From Setaria digitata (taxonomy: Eukaryota; Nematoda; Chromadorea; Rhabditida; Setariidae), in contig RCAB01000682.1 of assembly GCA_003640385.1 (NCBI GenBank), positions 1 through 26,747 of the forward strand: a stretch of 26,747 nucleotides of DNA, in the 5' to 3' direction. The notes beneath the pieces were generated by a model. The model made no database searches. It had not been told where the DNA came from and saw only the letters and a list, made by a program, of their open reading frames with translations. Positions within the stretch are counted from its first letter, which is position 1, and each line of letters starts with the position of its first letter. The position numbers were made by a program, and so were the translations under genes. This document shows positions 1-13,900 of the stretch, in pieces.

Positions 1-43
1 AAAAAAAAAAAAAATTTAAAGTAACAGAAATGCAGGAACACAC

Positions 44-202
44 CTCTGCCGATGTAATAACTGACGTAAGACACGTGGAATGCTTTTTGTAAGCATCACG
101 TCGAATGCAAATAAATTCCGTCAATGCATTCAAAGCTTTTTGTTTCTCCGTTTCACATGCCAAAAATGAACATGTTGACAATTTTGATGCATCCATACAC
201 AG
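44..202 (-). CDS. Exon 15: last exon in the window
   Basis: The acceptor is AATTTTTAG|CTGTGT and the donor is GCAGAG|GTGTGT; phase 0, 53 codons. Five cysteines are present, with a C-x11-C pair (CIRRDAYKKHSTC). No stop codon precedes the donor, so at least one more exon must lie to the left of the window. Confidence 0.8.
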
Positions 203-226
203 CTAAAAATTATTGCAAATTTTTCA

Positions 227-257
<31 letters not shown>

Positions 258-3200
258 GGGAGAAAAAAGTTTAGTTTTATTTGGAAATAAAAACAAAATG
301 CGGAAAAAAAAATGAAAAAAAGCAATCGTTTGTTAATCTAATTTTTTTTTTTTAATTTTTATTAAGCATTTTTTCTTTTTTTTTTTTAAAAAAAAACAAA
401 TATACATTATCATGGGTTATTTCATATTTATTAGTTTCAAGATGTCATTTTATAATTTGAAAATGTTTTATTTTATAATACACACTTCTGAAAATTGAAA
501 TGTCAATCATGTTCTATTATGAAAGCGAAGGCAAATCAAGAATTGTTTTTTTATTTTGGAAAATAAATTTTTTTTTTTTTCAAAACAAAATTTAGTTTAT
601 TTAGAAAAAAAAATTTCATTACAGAGTTCTTGTTTTTTTTTTCTGTATATCCTCTGCTTTTATTGAAATAAAATCTGTATTGTTTTATTTCTAAATTTCA
701 ATTAATTTCGTTATCAACTAAGATTAAAAAAAAGAAATTAAATGAAAAACTTGCCTTTCACATTCAATATTAACCATATATGTTGAAACTCAAAAGATTA
801 TTAAAAAAAAAAAAAACAATAGAAAATAGAAAATTTGTAAAAAGAAAAACAAACAGTATAAGTAATTCAGATTTTTTAAAACAAAAAAGAAACAAAATAT
901 GCATAAAAGATGCTAATTAATTTCATTAAAAAAAAAAAAAAATGGTAAATTTTTTTTTTTTCTCGCATTTAATTATGCAATATTTTTTCAAACCGCATAT
1001 AAAATTTTTAAATTAATTTAACAATTTATTTATTTTTTTAAGAAATAACTATTTAAAATGGATCAAAAAAAAAGGCCGAAATAAAAGTTATAATTGCAAA
1101 AAAAAAAAAAAATTGGAATAAATTAAGATAAAATTGCACTACCGTATCAATATTTGTCGGATCTCTTAATAAAGCAACAGGTAGCATTCGATAATTTCGA
1201 TAGAAATTGCCAATACATTCTGTATGCTTCTGTTGCATTTCCGTATTACAGACATGTGCTAGCTGATAATTAGATGTGCCTAATTGATAGTTACGTGAAA
1301 TTGGGCAAATATCAGTTGCGCTAATTGCACGTAACACGTTGATGGGAATTTGTCCGCATTGTTGTACGACAATATGCTCAACACAGGTAATAAATTGTGG
1401 CAAGACACGACGTAAAGCTAAAAGATTGAATTGTTTTAACGTTGCTATCGTTGATCGTAAACATTTGCCAAATTCCGGTATTGATGCCTGTAAATATGAA
1501 ATGAAAGGTGCGCATTAATACATTAATTAATTAATTAATTAACATTAAATTATAAGCTTAAATTGGACAGAATTTATTAAATATACAATATTGTTTAAAC
1601 AAAAAAAAAGAAAAAAATCACTTCTAACAGCTGTCCCATTTTTATTTCGTTGGTTTTTTCTTTTTTTTCACGTTTTTATACAGCATAAAAAACAAAGTGA
1701 TAATTTAGATTTAATTATCTTCGATTTTAGAAAATAATTAATTAATTTTAATCTGTAACTTATTAATTATTTGACAGTTTAAAAGTATAATTTTATAAAA
1801 TTAATATTTCAATTTTATTTCTTGCCAAAAGAAAATTTTCTTTTTTTTCTCATTAACATCCTATTAGAATATAAATCTTGTTCGGGCAAAAAAAAAATAA
1901 GGAGAAATAATGCATAAAATTTCAATATAAAAAAGTCATCCATTTGTAAAAATAAAATCTAATTTTTGTTAGAAAGAAATTATAAATTTTTTAAAATTAC
2001 AACTTTCTTTTTTTTTTTTTTTGTTTTTTTTTAACAAAGATTACAATTAGCTACTGAAAAAAAAAGAAGGAAGAAAGAAAGAAAAAGGCAAAATTTCTGA
2101 AATTTTAACCCAAAATATTAAATTTTAATTAGGGAAAAAAAAACGAAAAAGAAAATTTTATTAAAAATTGAATGAAAAAAAAAAAAAAAAAAGAAAAAAG
2201 AACAAAAAATAAAACGAAACAGATCATTGAAGGAAATAACGAAAAAGGAGAATTGAAAAAAAAAAAAAAAAAAAATTATTGACTAAATTTTAGTGACCTG
2301 TTTAAAAATGCATGCCAAATTATCATCAATTGCTTTAGCGGTATCAGTCTGATCACAGATACCATCACCAGCACGAATTAGACAACTTGAAACAATACAA
2401 TGTTTTGTTTGTGGCTCATCATTATTCAGGATGGGCCTTAAGCAATGCCTAAATTCGCTTGTCAAATTACAACCTTGCGCGAAAACAGGTGCCAAATTTT
2501 TGACATTCGCCAAAAATTGCTGTAGTCCACCCTGGAAATAGGAAGAGGAGTTAAAGAAAGACGAGATTTTGATAAACGAAATATGTTAAAGAGAAAAGAA
2601 AAAAAAAAAATTAGGTAATTTAAAAAAAAAAAAAGAATTTAGTTTAATTAAAATTAAAATTTATTGCAAAATTTCACAATTACCATTGGAAGGGAAATTT
2701 GAAAATTTTCGTTTTTTCATTCAATAAAAAAAAAAAACGAAAAATTAGCAAAAAAAAGCTTATATATACTTTTTTTTTTTATAGTTATTTCTAAAAAATT
2801 AATTCTCTTTTCATTTTTTAATTGAGAGGTAAATTTTTTTTTTTTAAGCAAAAAAGAGAAATGTTTACCTCAAATAATTCATCAATTCTTGATGTTAATT
2901 CATTAATTGGTGCAGCACAATGATCAATGAGAGCAATCTGTTCAGCTGTACAATTTATTCCACTAATTGATTTTTCTATAAATTAAAAAAAAAAAATAAA
3001 TAAATAATAAGAAATAAAAAAAAGGAGAAAAAAAAAAAGGAAAAAATTTCTTTTAGAATTGACTAATTTAATTGCAAATTGTTTTAGACAAAGATTTCTA
3101 TTAATTGTTAAACAACGAATGTATGAGCAGTGACTGATTGCAGTAGAAAAATTTGTGGATTAATTAAGAAACTAAATTTTGAAATTTCATGTATAAACAA

Positions 3201-6200
3201 TAAGAAAATGATCAATAAACAAATGGAATGATTAATAAAAATAGTAATTAAATTTAAAATTAAGCTAAAATGTGAATAACAAAGAATTGAAAAAATTTCC
3301 ATTAAAATTAAAAAAAAAAAAAAAAGAAATGCGTCAATCATGAATTAATAGGCTAATTTTCGAACTTCTATAATCTAGTTAATTTAATTTTATAAGTAAA
3401 CGAGCTGTACTTCTTTTAAAAATGTACCAAGATCTAAAAATTGAACAATCAATGTTGATAAAGGTGAAATATTATTTCAGTTTATAAATTAATTAATGGA
3501 GCATAAAGAAAACTATTGAATTGGTGATCAAATATCATAATTAATGAGGAAGTATAATTAAGTGAATAAATGGTTAAATATGTAAATAAAAATATTTAAA
3601 AAAAAAAAGCAAAAAATAAGAACGTAATTTAAATGATCAAATAAAACGAAATTAGTTATTTTATTGGACAATTTTAAATCCATTAATTTTTTTTTTCTTA
3701 ATTTGCAAGAAGATTTTTTTGTAAACAAAATTTTAAAAAAAATCATTGATTTTGAATTTTGCATTTAAAAATTTCAAATTTCATACTCATATAATACTTA
3801 CCATTTTCTTCCATGTCAATTTTACATGTTGGATCAACAACGCTTACAAATTTATTAATGTAATCGGTGACAAATTGTGCCGCAACTTGGCCACATTTTT
3901 CATTAATTACAGGTACCGAACAGGTAAGTAATTTTTTCGAACTTTGACAAGCAATTTGTGGTGCACTACGTGAAAATTCACTTACACATTCACGGATCTC
4001 CTCACGTGTAGTTGTTTTACGGACGCATTGTCTTACCTAAAATTTTTTTTTTTTGTTTTTCCATAAACTAATTCGTTTATTGCATTCTATTAGTTAAATA
4101 AATTGGCTAATTAATCATCTTCACTCAGTTTAATTTAGCAATTCAGAGCGGCTGATTGTTTTTTTTTTCTTTTTTTTTTTTTTTTTAGGGAAATAACAAA
4201 ATGATTTTTTTTTTTCTTGTTTAAATCTATTTTTTTTTTTTTTTTAATTTCATAGTCTGACTTCATGTGATATTCATTTCAGTTCTTAAATTTAGTCTTT
4301 TTCGGTCTTCCTTTCTTACAAATAAACTAAGTAATTAATTTAAATTTGTGCAATATTTGTTTAAGGAAAGAATATTTCGCTTAAATTAAATCTTTTTTTC
4401 CTCACTTTTTTAAAACAATCCTACATTTTACTTCTTACTTGTCTGGTTCATACAACTTCCGGCTAGGTGTAATAATTTTACCTGCGTATAGGTAGCATAT
4501 CCGGATCCACAAACATAATTAAACATAGCGGTCATTCCTTTGGCCCATAGCGGAAGGCAGCTAATATTCGCTTGGCATTTTTTGAATTCAATAAATTGCT
4601 TGCAAGCTTCATCAATATGTCTGGGCTGTTTTATGACAGCCAATGGATGAGGCTGATAGATAGTAATTAATTGAATGCATGAAGAAAATTGCTTCTGCTC
4701 TGTTGGTTCACAGGTTACAACACGTTGTGAAGTTGGCTGAACTTAAAAAAAAAGAAAAAAGAAACTAAAAAGAAATTAAGTATAAAATTAATGAAAAAAA
4801 TATTAAAAATTAAATTAGTTTTGTTAAATGAAGCAAAAAAAAAGCAATTTTCAATAACATTCAATCAGAATTTAATGAATTAAAGTAAAATCATACAAAA
4901 TGTAAAATTTATTAATGACATAACGAGATGAATTATCAAATTTATCGTACTAAAATTGATTTCTTTAAGGTTGCATTTTAATTTCTCATCAGAATTAATA
5001 GATAAAGCATTGATGATCAATTCTAATTTACTCAAAAATTTGGCTTGTCAAAAATAGCCAAGCTTAAGCAAAACAGTCACGAATTTTTGTAACATTTTTA
5101 TTAATACTTAATCTAATTGAAATTTATCAAAAGCTGTTGCAAATAAATGAATCAAATAATTGAATATACAAAAGAAATTCCTTTAGTGTAGAAGAATAAG
5201 TGCTATGAATCAAAATATCTATGAAAGTACTGTATTATTTTTTTTTTAATTGAGTTTATTAAATACTGTAAATTTTTTCAAAAAAAATGAAAATGAAATA
5301 ATAATAAAAAAAAAAAAAACTGCCAAAACATTATCATATTATCAAAGCGACACTTCAAATATTTCACATTGCTTCTTCTTTCAATGTCTTTATTTTATTA
5401 ATTCTTCAAAGTTCATTAAATAATTTAAATTTCATTTTTAAGAAAAATGGCAGGAAAAAAATCGCCTTTTTTTTTCTTTTTTTTTTTTTTTGCAAAATAA
5501 ATCAGCCTAAATCGGTTTGATAAACTTATCTTTGATAAAGAAGAACTTGCGGTAGATGCAGCTGCAGGTCGTGATAAAATTTCCAACAAATTACTTGGAC
5601 GCTCTTCCGGACAGCCTTCTTCGGTACCCAACTTCGTTACCTGTAATTTTCTATTTCAAAATTACTCCGCAGCATGATAGTTTTCCCATTTACATTTTAA
5701 TTTAAAATTTATTCATTTTTTTTTTCGCTATTTGTGAATATAAAAAATTACTTGAGAAATAATCTAATTTTCCAATTGTAAATATAATAAAAAAGAAAGA
5801 AACCAAAAGAAAGAAATTGAAAGAATTTAAAATTTAATTTTAACAGTGTCGCAAAAAACATAATGTTATAATTTTATACATAACAAAAAAATTTTACCGA
5901 TATTCGTCCAAACTACGTTTTTTAAAATTATAAATATAATTGTGAGAAAATGAAAATTTAAATTTCCAATTATCAATTTTTGTTTTGCATTTCTTCTCCT
6001 TTTTTTTTCGCATCCACATGAAATGAAATAAAATATCAACCAATTGGCGCAGTTGTCGTAGGTCGAGAACAGCTTCGATTGGACACATCTCGTTGAAAAT
6101 CTTTTCGCCACAATCAAACGCATCACGAATAAGATAATACGAATTGCAAAGATATGCTTCGCTGTGAATTCCCTTAAAATTATCAATAAAATTTATCATT

Positions 6201-6254
6201 TGATAAAAATGAAAGAAATTACGCTACTAAATTAAATGAATAATAATAATAATA

Positions 6255-6302
<48 letters not shown>

Positions 6303-7946
6303 TTTTTTCTATATTTTACAAATATCACATCCAACTATTGTTATCAAATTTGTTTTGATAAATGATAATTATTAAGGAAAATTTTTAGCAAAAAAAGAAG
6401 CAAACAATTATTTTTACTAATTGCTTAATTAAATCTTTTAAAGCCTTTAATGAATGCTTTTATTCTAAGCTCTAATGTCATTTTTAGCTTTTATCAGTGT
6501 ATGAAATTAAAAAGAAAAAAGAATATATAATATGAAAAATTTAAATAAAATTCTTAAAAAATTTTTGCATAATCATTTTGCAGTAGCAATTTGCTTCAAA
6601 TAATTTCGATGTTTGTTTATAAATTTCTACAAAGAGTTCAATTAAATAAGTTAATTGCATGGTGGTTAGTTGAAAATAATTATTGAGCAAATTATAAAAT
6701 AATTAAGTCGCTCAAATCTACGAACGAATATTATTCAAAAATATTTCAAGTTTTTTTGCTCACAACAGAAGAAAATGAATGGCTGAGTGGAAAATGAACA
6801 AATAAATATATATTTCATTTCGTTTTTTTTTAGCTCAAAATCTATTTTTATGCTCGTATAAATTAGTAAACAAGTAAGTATAAAAATAAACAAAATAAGA
6901 AAAGCGTGCAAAAAAATGAATAATTAAGTACGAAATATTTGTTTACACCAACTATTATATTTTTTTTATTTTTAAAAAAGAAAAATTTAAAGTTTATTGG
7001 TTTAATTTACTCACTTATTCATTTGTTTTGTATTCATTTAGAGAATTTACAAATTATTTACCGAATTTAATCACTGCCTATCATTCATTCGAAAAAAAAG
7101 AACAAAAAATTTTGGAACTTATTTATTGTCGAAAAAATATTAGGCTTTTTTAATTAATTAATTTTAATTTATTGCTAAAATATTCTTTTTCTTCTTGTTT
7201 TTTTTCTTTTTTTTAAGAAAGACATGAAGTGATGATAAAATTAAATGAAAAACAAACTTGCAACATATGATGTATTGCTGGTCCCAAACTACCTAGTCCA
7301 GATTGGCATATTTCAGTCCGATCTTGAATCCGCTCAATACAATTACTGTTCTTTTCAAGTAACATTCGTGAATGCTTATCACAAATAGGTAATAATCCAA
7401 TTCTAAAGAAAACGAGAAAATTTTAGATATTTAATTTCAAAGCATTTAACATTAGTGTGTAGTAAAACTTGGAATATTTAGCCTTGCTAAGTTATTAATT
7501 AAGCTGAATATATTTAATTAAACAAATCTTAAGTCTGATAATTCAACAGCATTCAGCTATAGTATTTATTTTAAAATATTTATTTCCTGAGTCTTCTTTA
7601 ATCAGTACATTAAAGTTATGCAATTTTTAGAATTTTAACTTTAATCGAAATAGCACTGTGCTTGATAAGTTCTATTTTTACAATTCGAAAGGAAAGAAAA
7701 AACAAAAAAAGAAAAAGAAAGAAAAGATATCTTAGTCAAAAAAAAAAAAAAAGAAAATTGATAAATTTAAAAAATTACACTTTCGGAATTGTTCAATTCA
7801 ATAAAATAAAATGGATTTTATACGGCTATGTATTTTTGCGAAAAAAAATGAATTTGTTTATTTCTTGATTTCTTTCTTTCTTTTTCTTTTTTTTTTTAGC
7901 ATAAAATAAATGAAATATCTGTAAATTAAAATTGATAAGATCTTTC

Positions 7947-7977
<31 letters not shown>

Positions 7978-10900
7978 GTTTTTAATTTGTTGCAATAAAA
8001 TGTGCTCATGTTGAATTGTTTGATTTGTGAATAAAATATTTGCAAATTAATTAAATTTCTACAAATTTAATTTCACAATAATGAACCAAAAATTTGTAAT
8101 TGCAAACAAAAAAAAAAAAAAAAATAACAAAGAAAGTTTATAATTTTAACTTAAATGAAATTTATGCAATTTTAATTATTCCAACTATTTTCAAAATTTC
8201 TAATTTACCTTGCTAGCGTATTAAGCGGTGAATTAAAAGCACAACGTTTTCCGTTTGAATGCACAAATACCGTATTGGTTATGCAATTATCATATTTGCC
8301 GTATAAATTGCAAATTTCCGAAATAATCGTTGAATTTTGTTGACTAATTTCACGCAAGAAATTATAATTGTTTAATTCGACAATTTTTCGATTAATTTCA
8401 ATAAGTTCTACCAAACAGGTCAATGCGAAATTCTCCTTAAATTGGAAAATAATAATAATTATTATTATTATTATCTTTTTGTTCAGTTAAAAAAAGAATT
8501 TAAAAATAAAACAATTTATGTATTAAATTTTTGATTGCAAATTGTTATTAATATATAGCTATCTTTTATTAATTTGTAAAATTTTCACAAATTTCGTTAA
8601 ATTTTTTTTAAATGAAATCTATCAATTAAATTGACGTAAAATGAATTAATAATATTTAAATTGTTTTTTTTTTTAAATATAATTACAATAAGATTATTTA
8701 GTAAAACTTACAGCATTTTTTATTTTTTTAATATGACTAAAATAAAATTAATTAAGAATATGCTGAATGTTTCCGGTTTTTTTCTTTCTTTTTTTTCTTA
8801 TGATTGCACTGAGATTAATTAATTAAGAATTTTAAACATGAATTTAGATGATTATTAATTAAGACACACCTATTTTGGCCTAAATCGTACATTTTTTCGT
8901 ATTTAACCGGAATTCTTCATCATATGATTACAACATGATTATTTTAGTAGTGTAGAATATTTCCTGCTTTTTATATGATTACAATAAAACCAATTAATAG
9001 TATTTCAGGTATTTACGTTTTGTTTCGTTGACTACTGTAAGATAAATTAATAAGAGATTTTTAGGCATGAATTTAGATGCTGATTAATTAAAATATACCT
9101 GTTCTGGGCTACATCGTACATTTTTTGGATTTAATCGAAATTCGTCATCATCAGTTGAATTCATTTCACTAATTATTGCATCAGCATAGCATTTATGCTT
9201 AATTAGATCATCATTTAATCCATCCTGAACTGCTACCGCAACATTTTGCGCCTCAACTGTGCATGCATCAAGCATTACACGTAACGCACAGTCAATGTTA
9301 TTACTAAACTGCTCCAATGCATCACAAATCGTTTCGTTTACTGGCTTAAAAATAAACAAATAAATCAGTAAATAAAGAAGTGAATAAATACGGAAATTAA
9401 TTAAAAAAAAGAAAAATTACTGCAGCTTCAATGAATTGCAAATTGTCCCGTTTATTAGCTTAGAAATAAACAGATAAATAAGTAAACAAGTAAGCAAATA
9501 ACAAACAAATGAATAAATAAATAATTATTGTGATAATTTAAAAGAAAGCGACATATGTTAAATTGTTTTAACGCATTTTTTTTTTTTCATATTAAAATAT
9601 GTCAATGTGAAAAAATATTTTTTTTTAATTGGAAGATAAATGTTAGCAAAAAAAAATTAGGGAAATAAATTACTGTAACAATGAAGTTATGCAAAAAATT
9701 AAAAAAAAAAAAAAAAGGAAATGCATTAAAGAGATTACTTTGAAAATAATTTAATAAAAAATTTTAGTGAGAAAAAAAAAAAATTTTTTTTTTCTTAAAT
9801 TTTGATTGATAAGAGTATTGTTATCAGAGTGCTATCAGAGAAATTGCTATTGAAAAAAATTATTAATAAAATTACAAATAAAATAGATTATTAACAGATA
9901 AATTTCACATATGCTAAACATGTTATTAGAAAAATTTGCATAGTATTAATTATGATTTAAAAAGTTATTTGAAAAAAAAAAAATGTTAGCATATAAAATG
10001 AGGAAGGGAAATTTTTGAAGTGATAGAAAATAACAAAAATTTGACAAAGATTAAATTACTTCAAATGTCATTCTATTTCTAGTAACTTCCAGCTTATTTC
10101 CATATCTTGATAATGATTAAAATTAATTCAAAAGATTATTTCAAAGGCAGAAAAAAAAGTGGAAAAGAAAGAAAATGATAAATTTCAAGAAAAACGTCAA
10201 AATTCCAGAATTTCATTAGATCAAAAAAAAAAAATACTATAATAAAATTACTCAATCAGCTTATCAATAAGTGATAATGATATGATTATACCTTCTGATT
10301 GCATTGAGCTAGGCCATCTGAAGCATTGATAATGCATTGTCTATGCTCGACTAATTCTTCTCGATTTTGACATGCAACACGATAGATTGGTTTTAAATGA
10401 GCCTGATTAGCAGCAGCAACTTGTACGCAAACTTCATCAATTTTACTGAACAAATGCAATATGTCAAATGGTACTCCATCATCAGTGAATTTATTGCTAC
10501 CTGAATTTAATAATACCAATGAAAAATTAAATTTAAATGATCAAAATTTAAATAAGAAATATGTTAAATTGAACTGTTACGAAAATAGTTCAGCGTTTCT
10601 TTTTTTTTTTTTTTTTTCTAAATTTGCATTATCTTTTTTTTATTTGTCATTTTAGTTTCCCATTTATAAATAAATTATTTACACTACTTTTAATTAATTA
10701 GCTTATTTTAATGCGAATTTAAAATTCTAGAAAGTTTTGCAATTAGTAAATTCTATCATTTACCATATCAGGTGGAAGAAGATTATCAAAAAGAAAAAAG
10801 AAATTTTAATTAACCATTAAGATAAGCTTTCTTTTTATTTTTTATGTTAAATTTTTAAATTTAAAACACTGCCATTGAATTATTGAATAAAATACAATGC

Positions 10901-13900
10901 AAAAATTTTCATTTAGTTTTTATATTCTACTTCTTGTCTGTTAAAAAAAAAAAAAAAAAAAAGAAAGGAAGAAAGAAAGAAAAACAGATTTTAAATTAAA
11001 GCTAATTTTTGTATGATATTTGAAAATTTCAGTCCAATAATTTAATGAATATATTTTTGGTGGCAAAAAAAAAAAATCAACCAATTAATTTAAAAATTTT
11101 CGCATGAATTTTTCTTTTATAATTACTTAATTTAAACCTAAAATGATTGGAAATGAGAATCAACAATTGAAACCTGTTGTTAATTTTGCGGCCTCACTGG
11201 CTTTAGCAGATGACGTGATGGCCGTAATATATGAGCAATCTAATTGCGTGTACATATGATCCGTTTCACTTTCCAATGGTGCAATAACTTCTAAGGCATT
11301 TACTGAACAGCTATTTTGGCGGTTCGATTGAACGCAACGTAAGTCAGATCGTATCGATGACAAAATTCGGCATAACGGTGGCGCATTACTTTCTACGTCA
11401 TTTCTGAAAAAAAAAAAAAATCACTCAAATAATCGTTACTTTCTCACTTCCTCTCCTCCGCTCTCTGAGACTTCCCGGAAAATTGAAATTTGTTCTTAAA
11501 TATATGAACTTGCCCACCGCTTTCTAAGATTTCCCAGAAAATTGAAATTCACTCTTAAATATATGAACTTGCCCACCGCTTTCTAAGATTTCCCAGAAAA
11601 TTGAAATTCACTCTTAAATATATGAACTTGCCCACCGCTTTCTAAGATTTCCCAGAAAATTGAAATTTGTTTGTATGTGATGCTCTTTATGCAAGAAAAA
11701 AATTAATAATAATACTGATAAATGAAAAAATAAAATTATTTAAAGGAAAAAAGAAAATTTATTCAAACAATAATTATTGTTTTTTTTTTCTTTTTTTTTT
11801 TCATTGAATATTTTTAGTATTACTTAAAAAAAAAAATAAAGGGGGGGGGGAGAGAATTGTCCATAAATAAAATGATAACTTTATAGAAGAAAGTCGGTGA
11901 GATGTGGATGAAAATGTTGAAATGCTAATAAATATAATTTAATAAAAAAGAAAAACAACATTAATTTTATGCTCAGCACTTCTATAAATTATTTCACAAT
12001 TATTGTCAGCCATTTCAGTGTCCATTTATTATTATTTTTTTTTTTTTTTTAATTTTATTATGTCGTTTTCGCATTATTTATGGCCAATTATTTTGTATAC
12101 TACTGGATGTAAAAAAAAAAAAAAAAAAAGTAGTGAAATAAAATGATCAATTTTATCGGACACTTTCGAATTACTCCTAAAATATCATTAACTGATTTCT
12201 CAGTGATAAGCCTAAAACTGTATGCCATATTAAATGATAAACAATCTCTTAACAGTAGCAATAAATAAATTTGTTTATTTACTTTGTGTGTGTGTGTGTT
12301 TTTTTTTCTCTCTCTCTCAAAAGTGAAAAAGAAGTTTCACTGTCCACTGAGAATATTGAAAATGGGGTAGGTAATGGTTTTGATACATATAAATGAGCAA
12401 TGTAATTAAATCTATTTTGGAAATACAAAATGAAAGTTTAAAATTCGATCTTATTGCCAATTAAAAAGATATAATTTTCGAATTTTCTGTCAGAAATTTG
12501 ACATTGATAGCTTCTTTATTATTAATATTTGAATGAATCACATGCAATTTCTGTCCTTGAACTAGAATGAAAGTAACTGAAGCGATTGGAAAGTTTGAAA
12601 TTACATTTCATTTACATTCAACTTTTAGCATGTACCAAACATTAATAACCTTTGCATTGCAACAACATGTATTAATTAATTAAGTAAAACATTTCAATAG
12701 ATATATTTCAAAGAGCATGCGTATAGTTTGAAGAGAAAGAGAGAGAGAGAGAGAAAAAAAAATGATGAAGCATTTGATATTTTACTTATCAGTGTTAATT
12801 GATCGCGATAAATGGAAATTCGTAATCATTAGATTCTTCCATTTAAATTTCAATCATTAATAAGTTTTTTCTTTTCCTCACACAAAAGGAATGTAAATGT
12901 TAAGGGAATTTAAAATAATCATTATATAGTTGTTAAAAAAAAATTTAAAATAATTGATGTATAAAATTAATTACACAAGATTAAAACATTAATTTTAGTT
13001 AAAGAATGAGAAATTGTTAATTTTAATTTAAAAAAGTAAGCAAAAATTAAAACTTATACATAAAAAATCAATCAGTTCATTTTTATTTCTTAACATTTTC
13101 TTCTTTTTTTTTTTTTTTTTTTCATTTTTGTTTCAAAGATTATCGTTTTATTTTTTATGAAAATGGAAAAGAAGAAGCGGAAAAGGACGATGAAAAATTC
13201 ATACCTTCTGATAACAAATGCTTTTTTTAATGCAATATTATTTTCGTGAAATTTTGTTAAAAGTAGAAATTTAATGTGTTTGATTTAAATTGAGAAATGC
13301 AAAAACTCTTGTTGAAATTTTGAAAATTGAAAATTTTGATCAAATTCATTCTTTTTTTTTTTTTTTTTCAAATTCTTATTCGATGTGATATGTAAAATTT
13401 TTAGATTGTTTGTTCATTTTCTTTTCTTTTCCTCTCATTCTTTCTTCCTAATTTCGAACACTTCGATCTTTTAATAATTCATGAGTAATGGAATAGTAGG
13501 GATGAGAACAAAATGAAGTTAATGTATTTCCAATATTATTATTCGAATTATTATTGTTATTACTATTCTTCTAAATTTTTAATACGAAGAAAATTATTCT
13601 AATTTAGGCTTTCTTTGATAATTTCAAAATATTTCCATTCGAACCTATAAATATTTGGATAAAATTGATTCAAAAGAAGTTACACGAAAGTTTTAAATTT
13701 AATAAATTATTCGACTGGAAATGGCTTTTTTTTTCTTTTTTTTTTTTTGAAGAACTGAAATAAATTGATTTTACCAAAAAGAAAAAAACAAAGGAGAAGA
13801 GACGATGGAAAATCATTTTCTACTGCAAAATTCATTTACTTATTTACTTTTTTGTAATTTAAATGCAAAAAGCAATTTTAGTTGGTGGAAATGTTAACTT

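Larger units (their letters stand above)
8436..9098 (-). other. Intron 5, largely built from a tandem duplication
   Basis: It contains the AAT/ATT inverted repeat beside the exon 6 acceptor and, from about 8681, the first copy of a diverged tandem duplication that includes a decayed end of exon 5. Confidence 0.75.
9345..10291 (-). other. Intron 4
   Basis: Its first part repeats the exon 5 acceptor edge (9418-9492) within AAATAAGT-like degenerate repeats (about 9346-9535). The rest is plain AT-rich sequence. Confidence 0.75.

Noticed and set aside
3746..3931. Plus-strand open frame over exon 11
   Set aside because: It is antisense to a well-supported minus-strand exon.
4439..4481. Extension of exon 10 to the strong donor at 4437-4438
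   Set aside because: It would leave phase 1, which puts exon 11 into a frame with an early stop; the donor at 4480-4481 keeps the frame.
5866..6186. Second minus-strand frame over exon 8
   Set aside because: It lies in another frame of the same exon; only the frame giving three cysteines fits the phases of exons 7 and 9.
7662..7868. Plus-strand lysine-rich open frame
   Set aside because: It is A-run translation inside intron 6 with no other support.
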